Positions 37,364 through 49,096 of a stretch of DNA of 64,000 bases are shown here, one piece after another. Origin of the DNA: Xylogone sp. PMI_703 (lineage: Eukaryota; Ascomycota; Leotiomycetes); the NCBI GenBank assembly GCA_021399445.1, contig JAJTUQ010000002.1, positions 310,001-374,000 of the forward strand, given 5' to 3'. The position numbers and the translations under genes are program-made. A model generated the notes under the pieces. The model saw nothing but the letters and a program-made list of their open reading frames with translations. It made no database searches and had not been told where the DNA came from. Every line of letters begins with the position of its first letter. Position 1 is the stretch's first letter.

Positions 37364-37730
37364 CTAGATGGCTTATTACCAGTTGGTGTTTTACTTATCG
37401 GTTTTCTGGTGTGGTACTTCAGTCAGTAGGGTGACAGACCAGATATATTCCTTTGTCTTCGCAGCAGAATTTCAGTCATAGAGCAGGATCCGACCATGTT
37501 GAATAAAGATTCAATTACTTAAGAAATGGTTCTATTCCTAGATTCCTAATGCTATCTGATACCCAAATGCCTGTGCTCCGTCCCTATCTCTCGCCATTGA
37601 CACCTTCCAATGAACCGTACACTCGTGTATGCAAAGTTACATAGTCATTAATCAGTCGTCACATTACCATCATTGAGCGAGCTGAAGCCAGCTGTTTGCA
37701 GATTTGGAAGATACAACTGAGCTATTCTTC
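37364..37730. other. Convergent intergenic region, no gene seen
   Basis: About 370 bases between the stop codons of the small Cys-rich protein gene and the pyroglutamyl peptidase gene. Presumed 3' UTRs. Confidence 0.5.
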
Positions 37731-38774
37731 CTAAGCTTCCGCTTGTTTCTCTGCTTGCTTGGCCTTAAGATTCTTCACGGCTGCTCTTATCAATTCAATA
37801 GTGATATCAACTCCCGTTTTCACGGAAGCAGGATCACTATCAACAGGGACATGGAGGAATAAGACCCGGGCGTCTTCTCCCTTTCGGTACAGATGTGCTA
37901 GACTAGAGTAGTAAATGAAATCGCAGAGATATCTCCCTGGATCCTCGGATATCCTAATATCGCAGTCCTGCGACGGACAAAGGGTCACTTAATGTTCATT
38001 TGTATATACTAGGTAATAATATAGAAAACTTGTCATACAGAACATTCGCAAAATTAAAATCATAGAAATAGAAAAAGAGATAAAGAAGAAAAGAGAATAG
38101 ATAAGGAGCATAGCCCACACTTACAGGTAGACTCTTTTTCCAGGTTCTCCAAACCTCGTCTACATCAAGAGTGGTTTTCAGCTCATGTGGCAATCCATGC
38201 CAATAGAACTCCTCGCCTACTTTATCCTCATCTCCAAGGAGCTCGCCATCAACGTCGCGCATAGCATACCCGTCTCGATGTGCTCTCCTTTCAGCACTAT
38301 AGTAAGTTCTACCGGAGGCCATCCCTATGTGTAATACCAAGTCCAGTTTAGGGCCGGCTGCCCGCTCCCAGAGGTTTGGTACGAGTTCACGCACATTCTT
38401 GTAAGCTACTTTGACTGGTTCCGGATGCACCAGAATACGGACACTTGGATTGGGGTCCGAAGACTTTGATGATAACGCACCGGAGGAGGACGGTGGAAGG
38501 AAAGGTGGGAGGGCCCTAGCGATTTCCCAGGAAGGATTCACTGGGTATCGGGAGGTGAAGGGCTGAGTTCCATATCTGCGATGTTAGCATAAGTAGGATC
38601 TCAAAGTTGCTAGACCTTTGGCCTGACTTCATCGCCTCTACTAAGAGAGATGCCAGCCTTAAATGATCCTGAGCGAGTGTTGAAAGTGGGCGGCCCATCA
38701 CATACGGCGAAACCTGTCACCAGAATGGTAAATTCATCCTCCCATGTTGCCGGGTCTACTGTGGTCGAACCCAT
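37731..38774 (-). CDS. Pyroglutamyl peptidase I (peptidase C15)
   Basis: Exons 38774-38706, 38562-38125 and 37967-37731 give 247 residues. The first junction uses acceptor AACTCAG at 38563 because it rebuilds the family start VTGFAPFTSRYPVNPSWEIA. Other motifs are HIGMASGRTYYSAERRA, the catalytic Cys184 in GRYLCDF and the catalytic His208 in LFLHVP. The enzyme removes N-terminal pyroglutamate from peptides and is usually cytosolic; no signal peptide is seen. The last intron (157 bp) is long for this window. Confidence 0.9.
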
Positions 38775-40291
38775 TATCTACCAAAAAACAGCAAGACTTG
38801 GTGTCAAGCTAGAACATGGAAAATTAAGAGAAAGAAGGAGGAGGACCGGGATTGTGACGTGGTGATGGCTGCTTATGGTATGGCTATCTGGTGCTCTCTG
38901 TGGAGAGGAGGGGTGGTGGGCTGTGGCTGTGACTCTGCGGTGGCAGTGCGTTTATCTGCCGTTGCCGTGCAGGGACATGGTTTCAACTCCGGGTAGCCAA
39001 TAGAGGATGAGTAAACAGACTTGGTTGCACAAACGCCTGATACGGAACTAAACAATGGCTAAGCCTTGATGAAGGTAAATCACACGTGCCGTCTTAAGAA
39101 GCGTACAATTAGGCAAGATATATTGTGTATCTATTGATTATTGCAGCTTGATCAGCTGGTAAATCTCTCAGTTTATATGGACTGAGATCATGAAGTTATC
39201 TCCTGAGTTGAGATTCGTAACATGGAATCTCATGCCATCATGCATAATAGTCCTCCAAAAGGCATACTAACTACTGATGTTAGACATAGCCGGGTCTGTT
39301 AACCAACGCCAATATCACCAGATCATCATGATGGCCGGGCTATTGGTGGGAGGGTGTACCGACGGCATATTGCTTGGCGGCGAAATCGGCCACAGCCGCA
39401 CGCCATAGTTACTCTCGAATTTCCGCCTAGTATCTGAGACCAACCTTTGTAAGTGTCGACTCCGAAAAGTTGCATATAACTTATGGTCGTGTAGACTAGA
39501 ACGTGTTGTGGACAATTCCATACTCATTCTGGTTAGGTCGACACTCCCTCTCCACCCGCTATGGATCAATAGGTTTGGAACTCAAAAAAGCTATGGCTAG
39601 ATATTGTGCCAGTATTGACACCCAATTTTCATGCAAGAACTCGATAGATGAGCTATTGTCCGAAGGCTGAAGCTAAATTAAATTTCCGACGAATGATAGA
39701 TGCAAAGGAAAATCCGGCGAAGCCACAAACACAGCCTATGGGACTTTATTTAGATACGGCTGATAGTAACTCCCGCCAAGCTAACCTAGGTGAGTTTTGA
39801 TCTAGGCGTGTGGATTTCAATCGTCTCTATTGCGTATTGTTGGGCAAATGCTGAAGACCCTCATATTCTCTTGGCCTCCCTCCATAGCCTTGTGGCATCG
39901 AGAACTGTGGGTTACAGAATGTATGAAGATTTGGTACATCACGAATAGGGCTGTAGTGCATGGCAATGTGTGTGCATGGCAGTACCTTCAGCCCTTTGCT
40001 ATTCACACCTGATATTTACCCTCAACTTGAGTAGGTGCTCAAGTTCATCGTATATTTCTGACTTGGTCATATAGCGGGACTTGGTTATATAAACGACTGC
40101 CAATCCCCTCTGTTTCTTTCTCATCATCCTTTCATCATTCACTTTGTTTCATAACTTCCAGGGCATTTCCTAAAAACAATCGTTTGGATATTCTCAGACT
40201 CCAACTTTAATAGCGTCAACTCGTATACCTTTACATAAACAACTGTTCAATCAAGAACTCCAGTTTCTTCAGTACTATCAATACATATATA
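38775..40291. other. 1.5 kb intergenic region, no gene recognised
   Basis: This lies between the divergent starts of the pyroglutamyl peptidase gene and the But2-like gene. Frames such as 39315-39569 (minus) show no domain or signal peptide. The last 200 bases before 40292 are pyrimidine-rich with a TATATAA, and look like promoter and leader of the secreted-protein gene. Confidence 0.45.
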
Positions 40292-40887
40292 ATGCATTCT
40301 TCGAGGATCTTCGTTGCTCTCTCAGCTTTTGCCGCTTTTGTTTCTGCTATTCCAACACCAGTGCAACCTGCCGCCCGCTGTGGAACTACAGTTGTGCCTA
40401 CCCAGATTGCCAAACTCGATGTTACAACCGGTGCCATCGAGGGCATCAACGACTACTTCCTCAAGCAAAGCATCATTGAGCACGTTGTGCAGTCAAATTC
40501 CATTGTGAACTTCGCTATTTTTGCGATCCCACCAAACAAATATGGCTGCCAATTGGTGGCTCAGTTCGGCAACGATATCTCCTTAGCTGAGTTGGAATTA
40601 CGCCTTTCAATGCCCGCGTTAATGTGACGAATATTAACATTGATGGCGTTACCACCACTACGGATCTTACCAGCATGGATCTCAAGACCTTCGATAAGCA
40701 GGGGTTCCTATTTGGCACCTTTAATCTCATTGAGGACACTACCCAAGTTGTCAACACTGCAACTTGCCCATCTAATGGCGGTTTCCTCCTTTTCGAACTT
40801 GCTTTCGACAGCAGCTTGCCGGCATCTGCCACTGCCTCATTCCCACAGAATGATCACAGCGGCTTGTTTGTTGAATATAACTGTTAA
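40292..40887 (+). pseudogene. But2-C-like secreted protein gene with a single frameshift
   Basis: The first frame starts at 40292 with a signal peptide (MHSSRIFVALSAFAAFVSA) and runs through CGTTVVPTQIAKLD and PPNKYGCQL, then goes out of frame near 40594-40600. The homologous continuation (FNARVNVTNINIDG ... GTFNLIEDTTQVVNTATC ... GLFVEYNC) is in the next frame and ends at 40887. The four cysteines and the ending GLF-x-x-YNC resemble the But2 C-terminal domain of small secreted fungal proteins; this is a family guess. No plausible intron can make the shift without removing conserved residues, so a one-base deletion (real or a sequencing error) is favoured. Confidence 0.6.
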
Positions 40888-40920
40888 GGTGCTGGTACGG
40901 GTCTATCTGTGCAGCAGCAT

Positions 40921-40950
40921 GGTTAGGCTAAGGTAGGCTATGGTAGGCTT
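40921..40950. repeat. Three imperfect tandem copies of a 10-bp unit
   Basis: Units GGTTAGGCTA, AGGTAGGCTA and TGGTAGGCTT lie side by side just after the stop codon of the But2-like gene. Too short to assign a role. Confidence 0.7.
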
Positions 40951-41990
40951 GGTTGGTAATTAGACCGGCGTTAGATTCATGGGCCTATGTATCCGCTGTT
41001 TTACTTTCATTTTATATATTTTCGGGGGGAACATTTGCGTGGGCATCTTGTTTTAGTATGGGTGTACAAAATTCACGTTTAAATATCTCTCTTTTAAAAT
41101 AGAACCCATTAATGTTTTGGAATTAGCTAACCTCGTCCACTGAGATCTCACTCTACGAATCTTCGTCCTGTCGTTTCACGGTCTTTCGTTTACTCTACAA
41201 TTTCTAAATCATAACTTCATGAGCATTGTCAATTAAATATTAAACAAGAACATAATAATTTCAAAAGAGAAAATGAAGAAAATCATTCACCTAATGCCCC
41301 GACATTTAGCAAGTTCGTTTATTCACGAAGGGCGCGCTGTATTTCAAAGCAAACTGCTTACTATTCCCCATTATCTCCATTAGTGTCCGAAATAACCACG
41401 AACCAACTCTAATTTATCACCGATAAGAAACCAAAACGTCCCCTGCGCCCGCCAAATTCTGTGCCTGATAGGCGTTCCTGGACCTCGGTGCCAGCGAACA
41501 GCATTACTCGTTCACCCCGCCTATTTCCTCCAGCCCACTTTAAACATTCACGTCGTTTTCTCCGACTGCGATGTCGTGCTGCTTAGAAATACAATTTCCA
41601 CGACGCAATTGGCTCCTAAGAGTTTAGTATACTTTTCTTTTTTAGTTTCCTCTGCTTTATAAGTTTGATGAAATGTTTCATCCATACAGTCTTTTATGCT
41701 CCCCTCGCCACCTTCGCCCGTTTTCTTTCACTTCGGCGGGTATTCGCCGTCTCGTCACACGTATATCCTGAGAACGGATATATAAGTAAGAAGTATTCTT
41801 TAGCTCCAAGTTGAATATCACCCTCAATTCGAACACTAGCGCTAAGTCTAGCGTTAAAGTTGGAAACTTCCTACCCGCTTTTGCTAGACGACGAAAGCGA
41901 CCTCCAACCCCTCCCCCTCCATATCATAACCACCACCTCCAATCCCAACACTCAATTCCCTATTCACCAATTCTCTCTTCCACCACAGCA
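40951..41990. other. Intergenic region and 5' leader of the oxidoreductase, no gene seen
   Basis: About 1 kb. The last 180 bases are open in the oxidoreductase frame but have no ATG, and they are C-rich with pyrimidine runs, typical of a fungal 5' leader. No other element was recognised. Confidence 0.5.
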
Positions 41991-43262
41991 ATGGCGCCCA
42001 AGAATGTAGGAGCTCCAAACGCTCCATACTACACCCCACTACAGTCCCCTCCCGCAGGCAGCGCCCTAGAACCCAACCCGCCAACGCTCTTCTCCCCTCT
42101 CACAATCCGCTCCCAGACCTTCCAGAACCGCATCTGGGTCGCGCCCATGTGCACATACTCCGCACAAGATGGCCACCTTACAGACTTCCACCTCGTGCAC
42201 CTCGGCGGCTTCGCCTACCGCGGCGCATCCCTGACCATCATCGAGGCCACCTCCGTGGCCTTCAATGGGCGCATCTCACCGCAGGATTCGGGGCTGTGGC
42301 AGGATAGCCAGATCGCGGGGATCAGGCGCATTGCAGATTTTCTGCACAGCCAAGGCCAGAAGCTTGGGATCCAGCTGGCGCATGCGGGGAGGAAAGCGAG
42401 TATGACGGCACCGTGGTTGTTGGAGAGGGGGCAGGCCGTTCTGTCAACTGAGGCGGAGGATGGATGGCCGAATGACGTTGTGGGCGCGAGTGCAATTCAG
42501 TGGGGTGAAGGGTATGCTGTGCCCAGAGAGTTGACGGAGCAGGAGATTGAGGGCCTGGTGCAGTCGTTTGCAGATGCGGCGAAGAGAGCCGTTGCTGCTG
42601 GTGTGGATGTTATTGAAATCCATGGCGCCCATGGTTATTTGATCAGCTCATTCCTCAGCCCGATCAGTAATCGCAGAACCGACAAGTATGGCGGTAGCTT
42701 CGAGAACAGGATACGCTTCCTCATTGAAATTATTCAGGCAGTCAGGGCCGTGATTCCTTCAGACATGCCCTTCTTGGTTCGTGTCTCTGCAACGGAATGG
42801 ATGGAGTGGCAGGGTGGTGAAAGCTGGGACGTCCCATCCACTATCAAGCTGGCGAAGTTACTTCCAGACTTGGGTGTTGACTTACTGGATGTGAGCTCCG
42901 GTGGTAACAACGACAAGCAGCAGATCGGTACCTCGGTGGACTTCCAGATCGGTATCGCCGAGCAAGTTCGTAACGCGCTGTTCGATGCTGGGATCAAGAA
43001 CCTATTGATCGGTGCTGTTGGCTTCATCACAGAAGCCGAACAGGCCAAAGCCATCGTGGAGAACCGGGTGCCCAAGCCAAATGGCACCATTGAGATTAAG
43101 GACGAGCAGGATAAGCCTGCAAAGGCGGATATTGTGTTGGTTGCGAGACAGTTTTTGAGGGAGCCCGAGTGGGTTTTGAGAGTTGCGCATAAATTAGGCG
43201 TTAAGGTGCAGTGGCCAGTTCAGTATCAGAGAGGGAAATTTTTGAAAGATAGTAGGATATAG
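41991..43262 (+). CDS. NADH:flavin oxidoreductase of the old yellow enzyme family (YqjM type)
   Basis: Single exon, 423 residues. The TIM-barrel FMN enzyme shows APMCTYSAQDGHLTDFHLVH (the Cys that tunes FMN in YqjM-type enzymes), QLAHAGRKAS (substrate-binding His pair), EIHGAHGYLISSFLSPISN and RRTDKYGGSFENR, then DLLDVSSGG and ADIVLVARQFLREPEWVLR. It is expected to reduce activated C=C bonds of enones with NAD(P)H; the physiological substrate is unknown. ATG 41991 is the first Met in a frame open from further upstream, and it has a favourable CAGCA context. Codon use looks more G+C-rich than the neighbours. Confidence 0.93.
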   Translation: MAPKNVGAPNAPYYTPLQSPPAGSALEPNPPTLFSPLTIRSQTFQNRIWVAPMCTYSAQDGHLTDFHLVHLGGFAYRGASLTIIEATSVAFNGRISPQDSGLWQDSQIAGIRRIADFLHSQGQKLGIQLAHAGRKASMTAPWLLERGQAVLSTEAEDGWPNDVVGASAIQWGEGYAVPRELTEQEIEGLVQSFADAAKRAVAAGVDVIEIHGAHGYLISSFLSPISNRRTDKYGGSFENRIRFLIEIIQAVRAVIPSDMPFLVRVSATEWMEWQGGESWDVPSTIKLAKLLPDLGVDLLDVSSGGNNDKQQIGTSVDFQIGIAEQVRNALFDAGIKNLLIGAVGFITEAEQAKAIVENRVPKPNGTIEIKDEQDKPAKADIVLVARQFLREPEWVLRVAHKLGVKVQWPVQYQRGKFLKDSRI

Positions 43263-43799
43263 ATCAAGAGGTCGGGATATTAGAATACCCTTTTGTTCTA
43301 TCTCTCTTTCCCCCCTTTCCATGTTTGTTGCTCTTTCTATTAGCGATAGTACTAGATCTGATTAGAGACATATCTGCCCCATCAAGTCACGATAGATAAT
43401 GAAAAGATATTGTTATGAAAAGAATTGACAAAGGAAATTTCGCATTACCAGGTGGTAGATTAGGAATTTGAATGATCTGTGGTCTGAGCTTGACGAGTCT
43501 AATTCTAGGATCTCATGTCAGACCTCTAAACCAACCACGAATCCCATGTCATCGAGAGCTCAGTAGGAATAATAAGATAGATAAACGTGTCACAGGCGAG
43601 GCAAATTTCAAAACGATTAATTCATAACTTTTCATTTCTAAATCCCATCTATCATTATTCTGTAAATAATGCTCAGAGATCCATGATATACCATCTAAAA
43701 ACATAAGTACAACTACAACGAGTCTAGTCCGCCTTTATTGCTCCTGCAGATCTTCTCTAATATTACAACACAAGTTTCCTTGGAAATAAGGATGCTCTA
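43263..43799. other. Convergent intergenic region, no gene seen
   Basis: About 540 A+T-rich bases between the oxidoreductase and the amino-acid permease stop codons. Presumed 3' UTRs. Confidence 0.5.
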
Positions 43800-45694
43800 T
43801 CAACCAGGATAGCTACACCCAAATGAAGTAGAATGCCCAACCTTAAAGTCATCGATGATGCCCTTGAGACTGGCATACATTCCGAGCACAGCAGTGGCGC
43901 ACGAGGCAAGGAAGAACAAGAAGCAGAACGCTTTCATGGGGAAAGAGCGTGAGAAAAGACCACGCTTCCAGCGATTCCAGCTTGCCCAGGTATCAACACG
44001 GTTGACAGTGCCGGTGACGGGGTCGAACTTTTCATCTGGATGGATGGCGTGCTCCTGCACTTTCAAACCAAAATAGAGGATGGTGGGGAAAGTATATGTG
44101 AATTGCATGATACACACAGCTGCGACGAGAGAGGAGATGTTGGTAAACTGAGGGACAGCAGAAGCAACAAGGAAGGCGATCGAGTAGTAGAGAGGGACCA
44201 TTCCGACCCATAGGATCTTGCCTTTCTTGGTGGTGAGGTCTGGGCCACCGAAGATGTCTTGAACGATGTTTTGGTAGATGACCTTAATACCGATGTTTCC
44301 ATACAGCACAGCAGCAATGATACCCGATACCAGGTTAAGGGCGTTGGTGGTTGTCTGCCATGCGTAGGGGCTGACACCCTGGTTAGCCGGGTTGTAGGTG
44401 AACTGTCCCTGTTGCGAGTAGATGACCAATCCGAAGATCAAGTAGCAAACGTAGATGAAGATTTCGGCAACAAATTGCGCCTTGATGAAATCCAATGGCC
44501 GCTTCATTTCGGCCATGAATTCGCAGTAGAGCATAGCACCGCCATAGGCGTATACGATCTGCATAGCGGCACCAAGTTGAGAGTCGAAACCAGAGCCACT
44601 TGGAATCCAAACGGTGTGTTCTATTGGTCCTGGAGGGTTGTTTGGCTGCACAGTGAAGTTTGGTCCACTGTTGCAAGCAACAGCCATGGTGAAGATGATG
44701 ACAAGAAGATTGATCCAGATGGCAAAGTTGGCAAGGTACCCAAACTTCTGCAAGGTTCTGATCTGACCAGCAACCATAGCCACGAGGGGCCAGATGAGAC
44801 AGCAGATCGAGAAGCAGAGCTTGAACTTGGACATCTGCGACAGTGCCTGACCATTACCGATGATAATGACACCGACGTTGAAGAGCAGCTGAATACTCTG
44901 AAGCAGATTCATACCGTGTCGAGCCCAAGTACCATAGATTCTGAAGCCCATATCTCCGAAAGTTCTCATTGGGTATCTGTCTGAGTCGAGCTTCAAGAAC
45001 ATGCGCCAAATCTGCCAACCAGCGAAGAAAGCCATGATACCCATGCAGGTATAGACGAGGACGCCTCCAACGTATCCGAACTGGGAGATAGCATATGGGG
45101 CATTAGAGGGACCGAGAATATCAGTGGTAATCAAGTAAACGCTGTACGGAATTGTCAGCTTTTTGAACTTGGGAGCAAAGTCCAGGATGCGATTGTCTAC
45201 TTACATAGCGCCCCATTTGGCGTTTCTGGCGGCACGAGAAGCTGTCTCCCATTCGCCTGCGGTAACACCTCTGTAAGGACCGGTAACAGCAGTTGTGGGG
45301 GCGATGTGCTTCTCATCCACTGCCTTCTTCTCATCAGAACCTGATCCCGCGCTGTCAGACACCTGGTTGTTGCGGGCAAGAAGGCTCTGCTGGTAGAGGG
45401 CCTCTCTTTCCTCAGGGCCGAGACCCTGCTTTTCCTGCTCCCGCTGGATCTTGGCATAGTACATGTACTCATCTAGAGTGACATTGGGGTCATGCAAGAT
45501 GTGGCGGATTTGTTCGGGAAGCTCGACTTGGCCCTCGCCCATGCCTAGAGAGCAACATTGTCAGTATGTATTGAGATAACTTTTCTCTATCCTTCCGATA
45601 TCTGCACTCATCTAATGAAGAAAGAAAGTTGCAACATACTCAAGCGAGGGTCACCTCCATCGAGGGCAAGTGTTCCTGGCTGGTTCAATGCCAT
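43800..45694 (-). CDS. Amino acid permease, AAAP family (Mtr-like)
   Basis: Exons 45694-45640, 45544-45205 and 45141-43800 give 578 residues. The first ~130 residues are hydrophilic and cytosolic (MALNQPGTLALDGGDPRLSM, then ILHDPNVTLDEYMYYAKIQR). The membrane part begins AIVYLITTDILGPSNAPYAI, continues through about 11 hydrophobic segments (IIIGNGQALSQMSKFKLCF; YAYGGAMLYCEFMAEMKRP) and ends with GCSYPG. This is the proton-coupled amino acid/auxin permease fold; the closest characterised relative I recall is the Neurospora neutral amino acid transporter Mtr. Substrate range is not readable. The small first exon was placed by phase and its GTATGT donor. Confidence 0.88.
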
Positions 45695-48600
45695 TTTGTC
45701 GATGTGAATTGAATCCTTCTTACAATCTGCCTCCCTTGGACGCGAAGAAGAGGTATTGCACGAGGAATAGGAACAGGAGAGTGTCGAGGGTCATGAGCGA
45801 GGATAAATACTCCAGACGGAGAGCCCACTCAGCGCATGCATCCTGGCGGGGGTCAGGAACTGGCAGTGGGACCCCATGGCGAGCTCGCAGCAATTGTCAT
45901 GGCTGTCTACCACAGTATTACTCCCTCCATAACTCCGGCTTTAGGATGCGCAGGAGGACTCAGAGAACTGCCGGGGTGTGCGGCGACGTGGTTGTTGCCG
46001 TGCATTGATTGGCAGAAGGGACGAGGACGGAGAGCTAGGGAAGATTTAGGTTGACGAGGTTGATTTGCCCATTGCAAGTAAGCTCAGCCTCACCGTGCCC
46101 TCCTTCCTGATACGGGTAGTACCTATCCGCCACCCACGGCTCTGGCGCTCAGGGCTTGAGGGTTTGGGGCGACATGAACCATTAGCAGCCTCTCAAGGGC
46201 CGGCTCTCGGGCTGTACGTACTGTACAGTACACTACTGTACGGCGCTGTGGCACTTCTGCGTAGATTTTACCACAGTATGCATCGCGCACTCCGTGTTGT
46301 GCCGGGATTTGAGCTTGTACACGCCACATACGGCTGGCACAGCACCGGTTTTCATATGCTTTGCGTTGCAGACTACCTCGAGACTACCTCCATACAGTGC
46401 TTCATTCGTTAAAGAACAAGGGAGCAATTTGATGAACACTCCCGCAGTACTACACAGCTCCCGATGAAGGAAAGCGGCCGCTAGTACGACATAAAGGACA
46501 GTATCATAGCACTGCTCATACTCCTAATGTCCTGGTACAGCAGTCGTGTATCCCTAGCAGTGACGAGCTGTGCTGGAGAAGAACACACAGTGTAATCCCC
46601 GGACTGTCAGCGCTGCTGCTAGCTCCAGATAGGCAGGTGCTCCCAATTGGGTGTCTCGACCGTGCCTGAAGGAGACGAGAGACCGCGGGACGGTCCAAGT
46701 TGCGGGTACGAGATTGCGTTCGGCACAAGGACCAGCTTGGAGACAGGGGGTTGGATTCCACCACAGTGGCACCACATAAGCTTTTGGCGGCTGGCGAGCC
46801 CGTCTTGGGATAAGTTCGCCGCGCCTTGGCCCATGGATCAAGCTTTCCCTGGCTTCCAGCCCACGCAGCCCCTGCTCTCCCGATCTCCGGGGCGCGGCTT
46901 CTTGCTTCATTGGGTGCTCACGATCGTCTGTCAATACTGTAAAAACGAGTTGCGTACCGTCCTTGCCGTACGCTTGTGGTGGAATACGAGCAAACTATGA
47001 ATAATAGATTCATCAATACCCTCATTACCCCAAATCCTCCGCCTTTCCCCGCGTCCCAAGGAGGAAGGTTGGCGCACTGTCTTGAAATTACGGTTGACTG
47101 TTGCGGCACGTGTGTTGTCTCTGTCTACAATACCTCGACGAGCTTGAGTGCCTCAAGACGGCAGGCCTGAAGGCGGCCACAGAGAGATCGGATGCCAGGA
47201 TATGTGATACTTCGTTTAAAGTCTGTTGGTGGCTGCATTTACGAACGGGTGTGGCCACCACTGGTTAGAGCCCAGGAGTATGACATGGGCTGTACGGGTA
47301 TCGACTGTCATATTAAAGTAATGCCACTGATTGCGGTAATCTTGCTTGAATCAAATCATCGGTCAATAGCTGAGGTCAAGCTTATTGTGAACTGCAGCAT
47401 GATTGGCCTACACGCTGATAAGCAGGTGGCGAGCGTCCAGGCGCAAGGTAGCGAGCCCTGGGGGCTTGCTCGCTACGGTATCCGCCCGTGCTACAGTAAT
47501 CAGTGCTATTTCCGACGCATGGGAAACTTATGGAGACACGGGGTCTGCTCAAACCTGTTCAAGCAGACCCAGAAGTCCCTCATCCACCTCCGGTAAAAGG
47601 GAAGAGTGCTCGGGACAGCACAGGGAGACGACCGAGGAGAGCTACCGGTTCCGTACAGTGGCCTAATACCTCAAACGCGTACATGCATGTTGACTTCTGC
47701 ACGGAATAACAGCGTCTAACCTGCCAAACTACTCGCACACAGTATGCCTGAAATGATACGGATGTGACCCCCGTTTTGATTCTGCTCAAATGGGCTTACA
47801 TCATAGGACTCTTGGCCCAGCGGTCAGATAGTCTCTTCTCTCCTTTACTGGGCTCACACTGTCGTACCGTAGCTGAGCGTAGGTTACCTACCCGAGCTAC
47901 CCTAAGCATACTAACAGATATTACCGCCGGCTATTTGGCCGTGATTGGAGGTCTTTGTCTGGTTTGTCAGAAGAATTCGGGCGACACTACCGAACACGCA
48001 TGCTGAGAGAAACATGGCAGTTTACGGTACAGGCAAATCTTCCGATGCCGCAGCATGCAGCTACCGGTACCGCATCGAGCGCACTTCGAGATCCTTCTAG
48101 GCGTGCAGGCTGCAAGACTAGCGGGGGTGGGGCTTGCAAGCCCTCTCAAGCCTCTTTTCCACTGTGTACACAAGTTTTCCTAGCGGATGTGAGTTGGAAA
48201 CTGACTTTGGGACGATTCTCGCCCTCATCACCGGATGCCACGGATGATTGTGCAGTACGAAGTATTCTTTGGTAGGTGACGAAAAGTTTCGTAGTTTCCT
48301 AATCAGGAATCTGCTTCAGGATACGTACCGTGTTACCGCAGATTCCTCATACAGTTTGAGTACTTTCCTGTTTGTTCTACAAGTACTGTACGCTGGGTGA
48401 GCGAGACTCCGGAAACTATCGCCACCGATCCATCTATCCAGAGGGGCAACCCAACCCCCTCCCATTTCAACATCTACAGTAGCACCTTGATCGACTTCCC
48501 CGGTCTGGAGGCGACGATCACTCGATCTCTATCCATGACTTGGCCAGATGGCAGAGCAGGAATATCCTTGGAGACTTATCCGCCACGATTGTGATAGCAC

Positions 48601-49096
48601 ATCCTACTCCATTAAGGGTTTTGTAAGAAAGTATAGTGCCGGTTAAGTACAGCAAGGCTACGGTATTGCCGTTGCAGTCATCATACCGGAACCACGGATA
48701 GCCCTCGAGGTGGCTACAGTATGTGCTGCATGGAACAATAGTGACGGGCTAGAAGGTCTGGACAGATTCTCTCGGTTCTCTACATCCCGTAGAGATATGG
48801 CATGCTACCTTCCTGCATATGACAGTAGATACCACCCGAGCCAGCCTATCTGATGGTATACTAGCGGCTGATCACTCAATTGCAGTACTGCTAATGTGAA
48901 TCCACCGAGCCCATCTACACTGGCGAGACTCCGACATTGCCTGATGATTGTAACCATACTGGAGCCAATCGACAAGCCCAGTTTCTTATCTCTCAACTCC
49001 AATGTAGTAACAGCCCAACTGCCGAGTTCTATAATCGATCCAGCTAAGTTATGTACACTGATGCCACATGATGTAAATGATACAGTACACCCCCAC
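45695..49096. other. 3.4 kb gene desert rich in TACTGTA-type palindromes
   Basis: No frame here has a recognisable domain, and those present are overlapping on both strands. The sequence looks less A+T-rich than its surroundings. It contains many short self-complementary motifs with TACTGTA, TACAGTA and GTACCGTA cores, for example a 14-nt perfect palindrome at 46218-46231 and others at 48383-48391 and 48882-48891. The part nearest 45.7 kb should be the permease promoter; the part nearest 49 kb the POL5 3' UTR. No RNA gene was recognised. Confidence 0.5.
46218..46231. repeat. 14-nt perfect palindrome
   Basis: GTACTGTACAGTAC equals its own reverse complement. It sits in a longer run with further GTAC and ACTGTAC copies (46214-46241). 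Confidence 0.85.

Noticed and set aside
40553..40583. Intron as an explanation for the But2-like frame change
   Set aside because: The GT...AG interval would be only about 31 nt, and longer options remove the conserved YGCQL segment.
44259..44984. 241-codon plus-strand open frame
   Set aside because: It lies antisense to the amino-acid permease, whose frame has clear transmembrane and family motifs. The plus frame has no domain and is a shadow.
46065..47600. Several open frames of 60-135 codons in the gene desert
   Set aside because: They overlap on both strands, have Trp/Cys/Arg-heavy random composition and no splice-linked continuation.
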